NCBI GenBank assembly: GCA_000808095.1
Contig: CP009910.1
Location: forward strand, 62,001-126,000
Length of the DNA: 64,000 bases
Reading direction: 5' to 3'
DNA from: Borreliella chilensis
GTDB lineage: Bacteria > Spirochaetota > Spirochaetia > Borreliales > Borreliaceae
This document shows, one piece after another, positions 28,108 through 38,426 of this stretch. The position numbers were made by a program, and so were the translations under genes. The notes below the pieces were generated by a model. It saw nothing but the letters and a program-made list of their open reading frames with translations. It was not told where the DNA came from and did no database searches. How positions within the stretch are numbered: position 1 is the first letter of the stretch; every line of letters begins with the position of its first letter.

Positions 28108-29835
28108 CTAAATTACCTTTTTAGAGCTTACCAATTCACTCAAAGCATGCTCCAATTTATTAAACTTATATTCTTTAAAAGAAGAAAGATTCATATCTAA
28201 AAGATTTTGCCTTAATTCATTTATAAAATCTCTTGCTTGAAGCTTATCAGAAAACTCAAAATCAGATTTAAGAATGTTATAAACTATATCAAACATATAA
28301 TTTTGACGCTCTGAATTAACAGCTGCATCAACAGAATCAAATGAATTTTGTTGTAAATAACACGAATCAAGCAGTTCAGATTTCAAATAAATTAAAAAAT
28401 CCTCATTACTTATTCCCTCTTCACCAACAACTTTCATCATTTGATTGATTTCGTTACCCTTTACCAAAAAAGATCTTGCATATTCTGTCTTTTTAATGTC
28501 AATGACACCTTTATATTTGCTCCAAGATTCAAGAGGGCTAATAGCTGGAAATTTTCTAGCATCAGATCTTTCCCTTGTAAGCCCATGAAATGCTCCCACA
28601 ACCTTTAAAGTTGCTTGAGTTACTGGCTCTTCAAAATTACCACCAGCGGGACTTACAGAACCACCAACTGTTACAGATCCAATGTCACCGCTATTAAGAA
28701 CTACAATACCTGCTCTTTCATAAAATGAAGCAATAACAGATTCAAGATAAGCTGGAAAAGCCTCTTCACCAGGAATCTCCTCAAGTCGACCAGACATTTC
28801 CCTCATAGCTTGTGCCCATCTTGAAGTTGAATCTGCTAAAAGCAGGATATCAAGCCCCATCTGCCTATAATACTCACCAATAGTAATCGCAGTATAAACT
28901 GAGGCTTCTCGAGCCGCAACTGGCATTGAAGACGTGTTACAAATAATGCAAGTTCTATCCATTAAAGATTTACCGGTTTTTGGATCTATAAGTTCGGGAA
29001 ATTCCTTAAGAGTTTCTACAACTTCTCCTGCTCTTTCACCACAAGCTGCAATAATCACCACATCAACATCAGCATTTCGACTTGTAACCTGCTGAAGAAC
29101 TGTTTTTCCAGCTCCAAAAGGACCTGGGATACAAAAAGTTCCTCCTTTTGCAACCGGAAAAAATGTATCTATGATTCTAGTTTGAGTTATCATAGGCTCA
29201 CTAGGAATAAGTCGTTCTTTATAATTAGTAATAGGGATTTTAACAGGCCAATGAAAAGACATAGTAATCTTATGGCGCATACCAGAATCATCTTCAATTA
29301 CAGCAATTTGGTCATCAATCGAGTAATCCCCATCATTTGCGAGCTCTACAATTTTATAAGAATCTCTTTTATAAAATGGAACCATTATTTGATGATGAAT
29401 GGTGCCTTCAACCACAAAACCCAAAAAATCTCCCGCAATAACACTGTCTCCAACTTTGGAAGTTTTTTTAAAATTCCATTTTTTATCTTTATTCAAGGAT
29501 CTTAAATACACTCCCCTTTCTAAAAAGAATCCACATTTAATAGCTAGCTCAGGCAAAGGATTTTGAAGCCCATCATACACTTGAGTTAAAAGACCGGGCC
29601 CCAATTCAACTGTTAAGAGTTTATCTGTAAATTCAACCCCATCTCCAACCGATATCCCTTTTGTCAATTCAAAAACTTGTGCATCAACTTCATTGCCTCT
29701 AACACGAATTACTTCTGCTTTTAAATTTCGACCAGCGGTCTTTACAAATAAAACTTCATTCATAGAAACTGGGCCTTCTACCTCAATAGTAACTAAGTTA
29801 CCATTTACTCCAACGACTTTTCCTTTTGTCTCCAT
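28108..29835 (-). CDS. ntpA: V-type ATPase catalytic subunit A
   Basis: The catalytic ATP-hydrolysing or synthesising subunit, 575 residues. Walker A is [12 protein letters not shown] (about 222-233), the catalytic glutamate lies in CGERAGEV (about 249), and [20 protein letters not shown] follows; the A-specific bulge region occupies about 110-190. The frame opens earlier (29874), inside the upstream gene, but ATG 29835 has an AAAGGA site 6-7 bases before it and gives a normal N-terminus ([15 protein letters not shown]). Confidence 0.96.
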   Translation of the reverse strand: METKGKVVGVNGNLVTIEVEGPVSMNEVLFVKTAGRNLKAEVIRVRGNEVDAQVFELTKGISVGDGVEFTDKLLTVELGPGLLTQVYDGLQNPLPELAIKCGFFLERGVYLRSLNKDKKWNFKKTSKVGDSVIAGDFLGFVVEGTIHHQIMVPFYKRDSYKIVELANDGDYSIDDQIAVIEDDSGMRHKITMSFHWPVKIPITNYKERLIPSEPMITQTRIIDTFFPVAKGGTFCIPGPFGAGKTVLQQVTSRNADVDVVIIAACGERAGEVVETLKEFPELIDPKTGKSLMDRTCIICNTSSMPVAAREASVYTAITIGEYYRQMGLDILLLADSTSRWAQAMREMSGRLEEIPGEEAFPAYLESVIASFYERAGIVVLNSGDIGSVTVGGSVSPAGGNFEEPVTQATLKVVGAFHGLTRERSDARKFPAISPLESWSKYKGVIDIKKTEYARSFLVKGNEINQMMKVVGEEGISNEDFLIYLKSELLDSCYLQQNSFDSVDAAVNSERQNYMFDIVYNILKSDFEFSDKLQARDFINELRQNLLDMNLSSFKEYKFNKLEHALSELVSSKKVI

Positions 29836-29848
29836 TAAAATTCCTTTT

Positions 29849-30394
29849 CTAAACTTTTTTATTGGTTTTCTCAATCAAATTTTGGCAAATACTGTCAAAA
29901 TTTTGAATACCCAACTTTTCTTTAAATAAATTATGTCTTAAAAATAACCTTAACTTTAAAAAATAAATTATTATTTTTTCAAAATCAAATTCATGCCCAA
30001 CCTCAAGATTAGTCAAAAATTGCCACTTAAGAAGGTCAAGATCCAATTCTATTTCAAAAGAACTCTCTTTCAAACAAATATTTCTCAAAATAATTAAATA
30101 ATAGCTCGAAAAATAAACAGATTCTAAATAAAAATCCTTAGACAACCCCAATTTTTCTGCCCTTAAAGCTGCAAGTGTATATCTGATTGTATCTTCAAAA
30201 TCAAAAAAAAGATCAACAACTCTTGATTTACCCTTATCTACCTTGAATTCTAGTAACCCTTTTAAAAAATTGAAGTCTTTTTTGCTTAAAGAAATTTCGA
30301 CATTATTCAAAAAATCCGAAACACTGTAATTTTTTGGAGATTTTAAATCAATATAAGGCAAAGAAGATAAAACATAATAATATGAATCCAACAC
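29849..30394 (-). CDS. DUF2764 protein of the V-ATPase operon
   Basis: This 181-residue, mainly helical protein starts with [12 protein letters not shown], the typical opening of DUF2764 proteins found between E and A genes in spirochaete and chlamydial V-ATPase operons. Its position equals that of subunit C in archaeal operons, and no other C-like gene is present, so it probably replaces C as the funnel between the D shaft and the K ring. That role is inference. Spacing to A is 13 bases and to E 9 bases. Confidence 0.75.
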   Translation of the reverse strand: MLDSYYYVLSSLPYIDLKSPKNYSVSDFLNNVEISLSKKDFNFLKGLLEFKVDKGKSRVVDLFFDFEDTIRYTLAALRAEKLGLSKDFYLESVYFSSYYLIILRNICLKESSFEIELDLDLLKWQFLTNLEVGHEFDFEKIIIYFLKLRLFLRHNLFKEKLGIQNFDSICQNLIEKTNKKV

Positions 30395-30403
30395 AAAAGT
30401 CTC

Positions 30404-31003
30404 CTAAACCACTTTTACAACTTCCTTAAATCTTGGATTAAGATAATCAAAAAGAATGTCTGCAATAGTATCCACTGAAAAATCATAATACAAACCAATA
30501 TTCTTTTTCTGAATCTTAAAACCTTTGTTTATACCTTTAAAAGGCTTAAGCTCTATTCCTTGCTCAAGCTTATTACCAAGTTTTAGCCTTAAAATATATT
30601 CTAAGCTAGAAAAATCAGATTCATTTAAATGAATAACTAATTTTTCCTCTTTAATCCAATAATCTGTTACTTTAATAATAAGCTCTGCTAAAAAATTATT
30701 ATCACTAAAAGTTTCTACCACATTATCTCTTAAAGCATTTTCAAAAAGAGATTTAAGATTCTTTTCAACACCAATAATTAAATCTCTGATTGCCTGACGA
30801 GAAGCTTCAAGCGCATGAGATTTATAATCATTAACTTCGCTTTCTGATTTTGCTTTTAATACTCTAGCAGCTTCTTCTGCTTTAAAAACTATTTCTTCTG
30901 CCTCTTTTTTAGCTTTCAAGATAATATCATTAGATACTCTCTCAGCTTCTTCAAGCCCATCTTTTTTAATTTTATTTATCAGGTCCTTTACTTCAAACTG
31001 CAT
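30404..31003 (-). CDS. ntpE: V-type ATPase subunit E (peripheral stalk)
   Basis: E is the peripheral-stalk subunit tying the catalytic head to subunit I. The 199-residue product has a long N-terminal helix rich in Ala, Glu and Lys (about 5-90, with AKKEAEEIVFKAEEAARVL) and a C-terminal alpha/beta head (100-199). It is the first gene of the operon, preceded by an AAGGAG site and a candidate promoter at 31069-31097. The usual helical partner (G/H subunit) is not encoded nearby. Confidence 0.88.
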   Translation of the reverse strand: MQFEVKDLINKIKKDGLEEAERVSNDIILKAKKEAEEIVFKAEEAARVLKAKSESEVNDYKSHALEASRQAIRDLIIGVEKNLKSLFENALRDNVVETFSDNNFLAELIIKVTDYWIKEEKLVIHLNESDFSSLEYILRLKLGNKLEQGIELKPFKGINKGFKIQKKNIGLYYDFSVDTIADILFDYLNPRFKEVVKVV

Positions 31004-31068
31004 TAAAACTCCTTGTCATACAACATAAAAATAATAACTTAACACTTTTAGCAAACAAATCCTTAAAA

Positions 31069-31097
31069 AGTATACAATAAATTCTTAATATCAAAAA
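31069..31097 (-). promoter_or_regulatory. Putative promoter of the V-ATPase operon
   Basis: On the minus strand TTTTTG (31097-31092) and TATACT (31074-31069) are 17 bases apart, about 65 bases upstream of the E gene start. The -10 is good; the -35 is poor. The rest of the 172-base gap shows nothing further that I can name. Confidence 0.4.
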
Positions 31098-31175
31098 ATT
31101 TATTACTACTAATAAAATAATAGCGCTTCTTAAGAGAATATATTAATTACTAAATTATTAGAAATAAGACAACCA

Positions 31176-31562
31176 TTAAAAGAATTGCCCAATAATTTTA
31201 TAAACATTGCCATCAAGCACTATATCAAGGTTTTTGCTTGGAAACTTATTTTTAATCCCTTTTCTAAAAATCTCAATACCCCTTCTATTTATCGTATCCC
31301 GAAATTCACCATCAACAAAATTTAAAGTTAATATCTCAATAATAATCAAATAACCTCGTCCAAACTTTGACCCATAACCTGATGTAAAAGTTGTTGTAAC
31401 ACTAAAAAGACCGTCTAATAGGCCATTTGCAGCTTTACCCCTAAAAGGCCTATTAGGATGAATATCGTAAAAATTACCAAATTCATCTTCAAGCACAAAA
31501 TCAACATCAAGACAAATATGAAACAATACATTTTCAAATTCATCAAATTTTGCTATATTCAC
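31176..31562 (-). CDS. Conserved hypothetical protein (128 aa)
   Basis: I do not recognise this soluble 128-residue protein. It is beta-rich with no signal peptide, and has notable segments FHICLDVDFVLEDEFGNFYD (about 13-32), HPNRPFRGKAANG and FTSGYGSKFGRGYLI. Its start lies 5 bases after the mutS2 stop, so it is the last gene of the murI-rsgA-mutS2 unit. The composition and codon use match its neighbours. No function is proposed. Confidence 0.6.
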   Translation of the reverse strand: MNIAKFDEFENVLFHICLDVDFVLEDEFGNFYDIHPNRPFRGKAANGLLDGLFSVTTTFTSGYGSKFGRGYLIIIEILTLNFVDGEFRDTINRRGIEIFRKGIKNKFPSKNLDIVLDGNVYKIIGQFF

Positions 31563-31567
31563 TTAAA

Positions 31568-33904
31568 TCAAATCTCAACTATAGTTTTTCCAGCCCCTCC
31601 ATCACTAGGATGAGCAAAATAATACTTCTTAACAAATTTTAATCCTTTTAACAAGTTGTGAACTTCCCTCATAAGACACCCTTCCCCTTTTCCATGAATA
31701 ATCTCAAATTTACTAATGCCATTTAATATAATATTATCTATTTTCTTATTCAAAAAGTCTAGGGCATCAACAGATCTCATGCCCCTAATATCAACAGTAA
31801 GACTGAATAAATCTTCCTTATTATAATCAATTGAGAAGCTAAAATTTTTATTTACACCTTTTTTGTGCTCTTCAAAATCTTCCAAAGATAGTTTTGAACT
31901 AGAAACACTAACATTAAAAGCACCTACATTAACAGTAATCTTCTTTTTTGAAATCCCAACTATTTCTCCTTTTACATTAGAATCAATTACTCTAACTCTG
32001 TCTCCTACTTTAAAATCTACTGCCACATTTCTCTTATTACTAAGAGAATTTATTCTACTTGACTTGAAATCTATATTTTTTTCTAAATGTGCTATAAAAG
32101 TTTTATTCTTGGCAATACTAATATTTCCCTCTTTTATTTCTCTAACTAAATTTTCTAAAACTTTTCTTGAATTTCTTAAAAATTCATTCTGTTCATTTAA
32201 AAGCTCCATCTCAATACTTTTTTCTTTTAACAAAAGATTTTGATAAATATTTTCTACTTTTTTTTCTTGAAATTCTATTTGGATTAATTTTTTATTCATG
32301 TTTTCTTTAACTAAAAGCAGATCTTTTTCTTTCTCTATTAATTTTTCTAAAATTTTATTAATTTCTGTTTTTTGTGATAAATAAATTTCATTAGCACGAG
32401 CTAATATACTGTCGTCAATCAAAACTTTACTAGCAACATTAAACGCAAAACTTTCACCGGGAATGGAAAAAATCAAATTATAATCAGGTTGCATTGTCTT
32501 TAAATCCATACGCATCGAAGCATTAATAACACCCTCATTAGTATATGCAAAATATTTAAGAGCATTATAATGAGTCGATATTAAAACATAAGCATCAATA
32601 ATAATCAAATGTTCAAGAATTGAAATAGCAAGCGCCTGACCTTGATCAATATCTGTTCCTGAACAAAATTCATCAAATATTACAAGGCTATTTTTTGTAG
32701 CATGTTTTAAAATATAAGAAATATTACTCATGTGGCTTGAAAAAGTTGAAAGAGAATTGGGAATTGATTGTTCATCGCCAATATCAATAAAAATATTGTC
32801 AAAAATTCTAAAAGTACTAGACTCACTAACAACAATAGGGATCCCAAATTGAAACATTGCACTAAGAAGTCCAACTGTCTTTAAAGTTACTGTTTTTCCA
32901 CCAGCATTAGGACCAGTAATAATGATAACACGGTTCTCATCAGGAGTAAAAGTTATGGGCTTTGCATCCTTTAACAAAGGATGCTGCGCGCCCAAAATAT
33001 TTAATACATTTGAAATCTCAGGAAATACTCCTTTAGTTTTGATTCCATAAATTGCTCGTGCTTTTAAAGAATCGTAATACAAAAAATTATCATAAAGATT
33101 AGCTAAAAGAACAATGTTGTTATGAACTTTACCAGATAAACTCTGTAAAATTTTCAAAATTATTCTTTTTTTTTCTAAATTCAAATAATTTAACCTATTG
33201 CTATCACTTACAACTTCATTCGGTTCAATATAAAATGTTTCACCTGAAGAAGAAACAGAAATAACATTTCCCTTGATTTTACCTTTAAAATTAGACTTAA
33301 GAGCAATAGTATATTTATTAGATTTATAATAAACAAAATTAGAAGCCAAATATTCTGAATTAAAGCTAATTATTCTTTTTATCTGTTTTTCAACTCGCCT
33401 ATTTAAATTTTTGATTTCAAATTCAATCGAATCATATTCTTTAACAACGCCACTTTTTAATTCAAGAGAATCAATATCTATATAATCTTTCAATTCACTA
33501 AGCAAACTTTTTAACTCTGGACTTAAAAATAATAAATCAGATAAAATCTGAGTATTAATATGCTTAATATCACTGTTTTTATTCAAAAATAAATTTATTT
33601 TCAAAACCTCATCTAAAAACCCTACAATATCTCTCAAATTTTCAATAGAAACTCTTGAATTTTCTTTTGACAAGAATGAAATTGTATATTTCAAACTATT
33701 TATAAAAGAATTTGGATATCCTTTAAAGCTCTCGAAAAACATTCTAATGAGATTTACAAAGGAAAACATCTTCTCTAAACTTTCTCTTGTTTTTAATATT
33801 TTTTGATTATTTAGTAAATCAACAGTGTCTGGATTAGAAACGTATTTAGACACCAAAGATAAAATTTCATAAAAATCAATATTTCTTAAATATTTATCTT
33901 GCAT
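31568..33904 (-). CDS. mutS2: MutS2 family ATPase with Smr endonuclease domain
   Basis: MutS2 suppresses homologous recombination or rescues collided ribosomes, rather than repairing mismatches. In 778 residues there is a lever/clamp region (1-310), the ABC ATPase with Walker [13 protein letters not shown] (about 335-346), [11 protein letters not shown] (Walker B, about 405) and STHYNALK, a long coiled coil (520-600), a KOW-like segment (about 635-680), and the C-terminal Smr domain (about 700-778) with [10 protein letters not shown] and the nuclease-type motif IHGKGEG. The mismatch-binding domain I of MutS is absent, as expected. It overlaps rsgA by 11 bases. Confidence 0.94.
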   Translation of the reverse strand: MQDKYLRNIDFYEILSLVSKYVSNPDTVDLLNNQKILKTRESLEKMFSFVNLIRMFFESFKGYPNSFINSLKYTISFLSKENSRVSIENLRDIVGFLDEVLKINLFLNKNSDIKHINTQILSDLLFLSPELKSLLSELKDYIDIDSLELKSGVVKEYDSIEFEIKNLNRRVEKQIKRIISFNSEYLASNFVYYKSNKYTIALKSNFKGKIKGNVISVSSSGETFYIEPNEVVSDSNRLNYLNLEKKRIILKILQSLSGKVHNNIVLLANLYDNFLYYDSLKARAIYGIKTKGVFPEISNVLNILGAQHPLLKDAKPITFTPDENRVIIITGPNAGGKTVTLKTVGLLSAMFQFGIPIVVSESSTFRIFDNIFIDIGDEQSIPNSLSTFSSHMSNISYILKHATKNSLVIFDEFCSGTDIDQGQALAISILEHLIIIDAYVLISTHYNALKYFAYTNEGVINASMRMDLKTMQPDYNLIFSIPGESFAFNVASKVLIDDSILARANEIYLSQKTEINKILEKLIEKEKDLLLVKENMNKKLIQIEFQEKKVENIYQNLLLKEKSIEMELLNEQNEFLRNSRKVLENLVREIKEGNISIAKNKTFIAHLEKNIDFKSSRINSLSNKRNVAVDFKVGDRVRVIDSNVKGEIVGISKKKITVNVGAFNVSVSSSKLSLEDFEEHKKGVNKNFSFSIDYNKEDLFSLTVDIRGMRSVDALDFLNKKIDNIILNGISKFEIIHGKGEGCLMREVHNLLKGLKFVKKYYFAHPSDGGAGKTIVEI

Positions 33905-34817
33905 AATTTTTATAATTTTTAAGCTCTGACAAAATTTTTAAATAACTTTCATACCTAAACCTAGAAATTCCATTGCCCAAAGAGCCTACAACAGAACAAA
34001 AAGGCTCACTTACGTGTAAGCAAGATTTATATTTACAAAAACTAGAAAAATTTTCAAACTCCTTAAAATAATGCTTAAGATCCTCAAGGGGCAATGTTTC
34101 AACTCCAAACTCCTTTATTCCGGGAGTATCAACTATTATCCCACTCTCAGAATGAAATGATATGGAATAAACAGTGGTGTGTTTTCCTCTAGAATACCTA
34201 TGTGAAATTTCATTTACTGATTGAGAAGCTCTTGAATCAATCAAATTTATTAAAGAAGATTTACCAACTCCAGACTGACCAATAAAAGAAGTTCTTGAAT
34301 TTTTTAAAACCTCTTTTACTTCTTTAATACCCTCAAAAGTTTTAACAGAGGTTTTTAAAACCTTATATCCTAGATTTTCATAAATTTCAGAAAACTCTTT
34401 AGCCCTTTGACTTATTCCTTTATCAATTTTATTAATCACAATAAAAGGAGTAATATTTTGCTCTTCTGCAACAACCAAAACTCTGTCAATAAAAAAATTC
34501 TTTATCTCAGGAAAATTAGCAGAATTTACAATCAAAACATTGTCAACATTAGAAACAATTGTCTGTCTAAGATCTGCCTTTTTGTTATAACGCCAAAGGA
34601 TATTTTTTCTACTCACTCGCTTATCAATATATACCTTACGAAAACTATAAACATACCCTAAAACTATATCTCCTGGAACTAAAGGACTATACTCCTTATA
34701 GCCTGTTTCTAACACCTTACCTTTAAAAATTCCTTCATAAATCAATTTACTGCCAAGCTCTAAAATAGAATATATATTATTAACTCCCCAAATAACCTCA
34801 AATTCAAGATAATTCAA
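33894..34817 (-). CDS. rsgA: Ribosome small subunit-dependent GTPase RsgA
   Basis: RsgA is a late-stage 30S assembly factor. The 307 residues show the circularly permuted G domain order: G4 VINKID (about 125), then G1 [12 protein letters not shown] (about 180), then G3 DTPGIKEFG (about 228). It has an N-terminal OB fold (1-90) and a C-terminal zinc finger with [14 protein letters not shown] (about 264-277, three Cys and one His). It overlaps mutS2 by 11 bases and murI by 4, so the three genes are translated together. Confidence 0.94.
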   Translation of the reverse strand: MNYLEFEVIWGVNNIYSILELGSKLIYEGIFKGKVLETGYKEYSPLVPGDIVLGYVYSFRKVYIDKRVSRKNILWRYNKKADLRQTIVSNVDNVLIVNSANFPEIKNFFIDRVLVVAEEQNITPFIVINKIDKGISQRAKEFSEIYENLGYKVLKTSVKTFEGIKEVKEVLKNSRTSFIGQSGVGKSSLINLIDSRASQSVNEISHRYSRGKHTTVYSISFHSESGIIVDTPGIKEFGVETLPLEDLKHYFKEFENFSSFCKYKSCLHVSEPFCSVVGSLGNGISRFRYESYLKILSELKNYKNYAR

Positions 34818-35596
34818 AATATCATTCCTTTAAAATGGAGATTATATTTTTTGCAAAAACTTTGATAAAAACCCAAATTTTCATTTTTAGTTAAATAAAA
34901 CTCATCTTCAAAATCAACACCATTTTTATAATATTTACCTTTATATTCAGAAAAATTCATTAATCTAGTAAGACTTTGCACCACTAGTTCACGATTCTCA
35001 TAAACAGGAATTTTTAAAAAATCTTCTATCATTCTCTTAAGATGCAAATAATGTGTACACCCAAGAAAAACAATCTCTCTACTAGTGCTTATAACTTCTG
35101 ATTTTAAAGCTTCCAAACATCTAAGAGCATCTTGTCTATACTCTTTCCCATATTCAACAAAATTAACAAGCTCTCCAGCAGCTTTTACAATCAAATCTTT
35201 ATGCACATTTTCCTGATCCTTAACAAATTGGCTATCAATAGTAGTATTTGTTGCAATCAAAAGAACTTTTTTTAAAGCAAGTTCTGGAACCAAACTCACT
35301 GCCGGCAAAGTGTAAATTACAGGAAAAACAAAATTTAATTTATTGTATACACTAACAGAAATTGTATTACAAGCCAAAATTAATGCGCTAACATTGTAGA
35401 CTTTCTGAAGTCTATCAATTAAAAACAAAACTGCTTCTAAAAGATATTCTGGGCTTTTTTCTCCATAAGGAAAATTTTGATTATCAGCAACATAAACATA
35501 TTGGTACCCTTCTATTTTTCTTTTAATATATTTAAAATAAGAAAGTCCCCCAATTCCTGAATCAAAAACAATTATTACTTCTTTGAAATTTTTCAT
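34814..35596 (-). CDS. murI: Glutamate racemase
   Basis: MurI makes D-glutamate for peptidoglycan. The 260-residue protein has the family opening [15 protein letters not shown] (substrate-binding Asp and Ser), [12 protein letters not shown], the first catalytic cysteine in ILACNTIS (about 77) and the second in [11 protein letters not shown] (about 180, followed by the His). Length is normal. It is the first gene of the murI-rsgA-mutS2 cluster and is divergent from asnS. Confidence 0.95.
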   Translation of the reverse strand: MKNFKEVIIVFDSGIGGLSYFKYIKRKIEGYQYVYVADNQNFPYGEKSPEYLLEAVLFLIDRLQKVYNVSALILACNTISVSVYNKLNFVFPVIYTLPAVSLVPELALKKVLLIATNTTIDSQFVKDQENVHKDLIVKAAGELVNFVEYGKEYRQDALRCLEALKSEVISTSREIVFLGCTHYLHLKRMIEDFLKIPVYENRELVVQSLTRLMNFSEYKGKYYKNGVDFEDEFYLTKNENLGFYQSFCKKYNLHFKGMIF

Positions 35597-35708
35597 TACA
35601 AAATAATAATTACCCCTAAAAGTTAAAGTATAAATATTAACAAAGTTAATTTCAAGAATTAAAATAATAAAAATTGTTAAATGGTTTCTTTTAAAAAAAG
35701 TTTTAAGC

Positions 35709-35714
35709 TATAAT
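35709..35714 (+). promoter_or_regulatory. -10 element of the asnS promoter
   Basis: A perfect TATAAT lies in the divergent murI-asnS gap, 49 bases before the asnS ATG; the -35 region (about 35686-35691, TTCTTT) is weak. The rest of the 166-base gap is plain AT-rich DNA. Confidence 0.5.
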
Positions 35715-35762
35715 AAAATTGATTTAGAAATATATTAATAAGTATTTAGGGTGATAAATAAA

Positions 35763-37151
35763 ATGTTTGCAAGTATTAAAGATATTTTAGAAAATCCAAT
35801 TCCAAACAGCAATGTTACAATAAACGGCTGGATTAGAACCAAAAGAAGTAATGGTAAGATTGGATTTATAGAAATTAATGACGGCTCAACACTTAAAGGA
35901 ATTCAAGCTGTAATAAACGAAGAAGAAAATCAATTTGATGAAAAGGATCTAAAAAAATTAACAACAGGGACAAGTATATCATTAACAGGCTTACTAGTGA
36001 AAAGCCCTGCAAAAGGACAAAATTACGAAATAAAAACAGATAATTTTGATATAATCGGAGAATCAAATCAAGAAACTTACCCGCTACAAAAAAAAAGACA
36101 TACTTTTGAATTTTTAAGAGAAATTCCCCATTTAAGAATAAGAACCAACACATTTGGAGCTATTGCTAGGGTAAGAAATAAAATTTCATACAAAATTCAT
36201 GAATATTTTCAAAAAAATGGTTTTTTTTATATTAATACACCAATAATCACATCAAATGATGGAGAAGGTGCTGGAGAAATGTTTAGAGTCTCCACACTAA
36301 AATTTAATACCCCAGCTAATGAATCCAACAATATTGATTTTAAAAACGATTTTTTTGGAAAAGAAGCTTTTCTCTCTGTCACCGGACAATTGCACGGAGA
36401 AGCATATGCAATGGCTTTAACTAAAATATATACATTCGGTCCAACATTTAGAGCAGAAAATTCCAACACTACACGTCACGCTTCAGAATTTTGGATGATA
36501 GAACCTGAAATGGCTTTTTACAAACTTGATGACAATATTAGACTAGCAGAAGATCTCTTGAAATATCTTTTAAGTTCAATCTTAAACGAATGCTCACAAG
36601 ATATGGATTTTTTAGAAAACTACATTGAAAAAGGTTTAATTAAAAAGCTAGAAACCGTAATAAATTCAAATTTTGAGGTTATTACCTATACTAAAGCAAT
36701 TGAAATTCTTGAAAGCTCAAAAAAAAATTTTGAAATAAAACCTTACTGGGGAATAGATCTGCAAACAGATCATGAGAGATACTTAACAGAAGAGACTTTC
36801 AAAAAACCAGTAGTAGTCATTGACTATCCAAAAAATTTTAAAGCATTTTATATGAAAATAAACAAAGACAACAAAACCGTTAAAGGAATGGACGTGCTTG
36901 TTCCAAGAATTGGAGAGATTATAGGAGGAAGTGAAAGAGAAGATGACTTACAAAAATTAGAAAATAGAATAAAAGAATTAAATCTAAACATTGAGCATCT
37001 AAACTGGTATCTTGATCTAAGAAGATTTGGATCTGCTCCTCATTCTGGCTTTGGACTTGGACTTGAAAGATTGGTGCAATATTCAACAGGAATATCTAAT
37101 ATAAGAGATTCAATACCATTCCCAAGAACTCCTAAAAATCTTTATTTTTAA
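35763..37151 (+). CDS. asnS: Asparaginyl-tRNA synthetase
   Basis: AsnS is a class IIb synthetase that charges tRNA-Asn. An N-terminal OB anticodon-binding domain (about 15-110, with NGWIRTKRSNGKIGFIEIND) precedes the catalytic core with motif 2 (FRAENSNTTRHASEFWMIEP, about 220-240) and motif 3 (GFGLGLERLVQY, about 432-443). Frame and product open at GTG 35751, but AGGGTGAT fits as a ribosome binding site for ATG 35763, giving 462 residues. A dedicated AsnS makes an amidotransferase route unnecessary for Asn. Confidence 0.96.
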   Translation: MFASIKDILENPIPNSNVTINGWIRTKRSNGKIGFIEINDGSTLKGIQAVINEEENQFDEKDLKKLTTGTSISLTGLLVKSPAKGQNYEIKTDNFDIIGESNQETYPLQKKRHTFEFLREIPHLRIRTNTFGAIARVRNKISYKIHEYFQKNGFFYINTPIITSNDGEGAGEMFRVSTLKFNTPANESNNIDFKNDFFGKEAFLSVTGQLHGEAYAMALTKIYTFGPTFRAENSNTTRHASEFWMIEPEMAFYKLDDNIRLAEDLLKYLLSSILNECSQDMDFLENYIEKGLIKKLETVINSNFEVITYTKAIEILESSKKNFEIKPYWGIDLQTDHERYLTEETFKKPVVVIDYPKNFKAFYMKINKDNKTVKGMDVLVPRIGEIIGGSEREDDLQKLENRIKELNLNIEHLNWYLDLRRFGSAPHSGFGLGLERLVQYSTGISNIRDSIPFPRTPKNLYF

Positions 37152-37171
37152 TCAAACTAAAGGAAAAGGAA

Positions 37172-37678
37172 ATGATATTCTCAAAAATATATAAATTAAT
37201 GCCACTTTTTCTTTTTGTAACGACATTATTTCCAATAAAAGATAAAGAATTAAGCAATAAATTAGAATTATTTTCAAATGTCGAAACAAGCATCAAAAAA
37301 AATCCTAAGACTTACAATAAAAATTCAAATTCTCAAAAAGAATCGATTTTTAAAAAAGATACAAATTCCAATATATACATACAAAAATCAAAAAAAATTA
37401 ATTACCCTAACAAAAATTTAAGCAACAACACCAATCAAAAAAGTGCAAACAAGTCCGATAGACACTTCTTCTTTGCAACAAATAGTTATGTTAAAGTTTA
37501 TCCTAGACACCAAAATGATACCTTTGAAGCCATAAAAAATACTAATAAATTCCCAGTTAAAACCGAAAAAACTCATGCACTAATAGGCCCAATATTAAAA
37601 GACAATCTGGGAATAATAATTAAAATGTTACAAACAAAAGGATACACCACAATAGAATATATAGAAAACAATAATTAA
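37172..37678 (+). CDS. Secreted protein with SPOR-like C-terminal segment
   Basis: The 168-residue product has a signal peptide or N-terminal anchor (IFSKIYKLMPLFLFVTTLFP), an Asn/Lys/Ser-rich low-complexity linker (about 30-95), and a C-terminal region (about 103-164) with YVKVYP, HALIGPILKDNL and MLQTKGYTTIEY. This pattern recalls SPOR domains, which bind denuded peptidoglycan at division sites. The match is weak and by eye. It follows asnS by 20 bases and is likely co-transcribed; it converges with, and overlaps by 4 bases, the gene at 37675. Confidence 0.5.
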   Translation: MIFSKIYKLMPLFLFVTTLFPIKDKELSNKLELFSNVETSIKKNPKTYNKNSNSQKESIFKKDTNSNIYIQKSKKINYPNKNLSNNTNQKSANKSDRHFFFATNSYVKVYPRHQNDTFEAIKNTNKFPVKTEKTHALIGPILKDNLGIIIKMLQTKGYTTIEYIENNN

Positions 37679-38268
37679 GATTTCTTTTTTGCCAAAAATT
37701 TTAAAACTTCACTAAGCTCATCATCTATATATTGAAAACTATTTTTATATTCATTTTCATGCAAACCTATTAACTCATGATTTCCATAATGAATCCAAGT
37801 ATTTAATTCCTCTTGGTTAGAATATTTATTAACATAATAATCAGGAACATAATCTACAAAACCATGATTCTTATAATCATAAACTGCTATTCTAACATTT
37901 TTATTCTCTATACCCTTTTTTAAAACTTCTCCTCGCAAATAAACAATAGTACGACCTGTATCAAAAATATCATCAACAAATAACACTTTATCACCTGCTC
38001 TTAGATATTTTGGATCATAAGTCCATCCATCTATCATTATCTCTTTTTGCTCATTGAGAATATCATAAGATCTAGCAACAACAGCAGCATATAGAAGGGG
38101 TTTGTCTACTTTCACAAATTTAAAAAATTCACTAATAATATTGCCAAGATAGGCTCCCCCTCTTAAAGAGACATACATAATATCTGGAATAAATCCATCT
38201 TTATAAATTTTATAAGCAAGCTTAAAACCATTAATTCTTATCTCTTCATAAGAAACATATTTTTTCAT
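37675..38268 (-). CDS. PRPP-dependent phosphoribosyltransferase family protein
   Basis: The 197-residue protein carries the PRPP-binding signature VLFVDDIFDTGRTI (about 95-108, with the two acidic residues) and the PPi loop SLRGGAYLG (about 49-57). The architecture and the closing TWIHYGNHE segment (about 155) resemble xanthine/guanine/hypoxanthine phosphoribosyltransferases of the Gpt or archaeal type. It could serve purine salvage, which these purine auxotrophs need, but the substrate is not decidable from sequence; a regulatory role is possible. Confidence 0.75.
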   Translation of the reverse strand: MKKYVSYEEIRINGFKLAYKIYKDGFIPDIMYVSLRGGAYLGNIISEFFKFVKVDKPLLYAAVVARSYDILNEQKEIMIDGWTYDPKYLRAGDKVLFVDDIFDTGRTIVYLRGEVLKKGIENKNVRIAVYDYKNHGFVDYVPDYYVNKYSNQEELNTWIHYGNHELIGLHENEYKNSFQYIDDELSEVLKFLAKKKS

Positions 38269-38389
38269 AATTCAAACTTATCCCTTCTTAACAACAATAA
38301 ATTTTATTTAATCAAAATGTTTTACTTGCAAGATAGTAACATAAATCTTTGTACAAAAGATACTATAACCTAAAATAAAGCGCAAAAAA

Positions 38390-38412
38390 GGGCTAAGATC
38401 AGCTCTTAACCC
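38390..38412 (-). terminator. Rho-independent terminator of htrA
   Basis: On the minus strand GGGTTAAGA, a 5-base loop and TCTTAGCCC form a 9-bp stem (one T-G pair), followed directly by TTTTTT. It stands 14 bases past the htrA stop, between htrA and the phosphoribosyltransferase gene, so these are separate units. Confidence 0.85.
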
Positions 38413-38426
38413 AAAAACAAAATTTA

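Noticed and set aside
29182..29505. 107-codon plus-strand frame opposite the V-ATPase A gene
   Set aside because: Antisense to the most conserved catalytic subunit; composition is explained by the complementary codons.
31863..32243. 126-codon plus-strand frame inside mutS2
   Set aside because: Antisense to the coiled-coil and linker region; the product is Ser/Leu/Phe-rich as expected from the complement of Lys/Glu codons. No promoter or binding site.
35634..35650. 17-base match ATATTAACAAAGTTAAT shared with 17834-17850
   Set aside because: Both copies lie in AT-rich gaps with unrelated neighbours; a short AT-only match is likely by chance in this composition.
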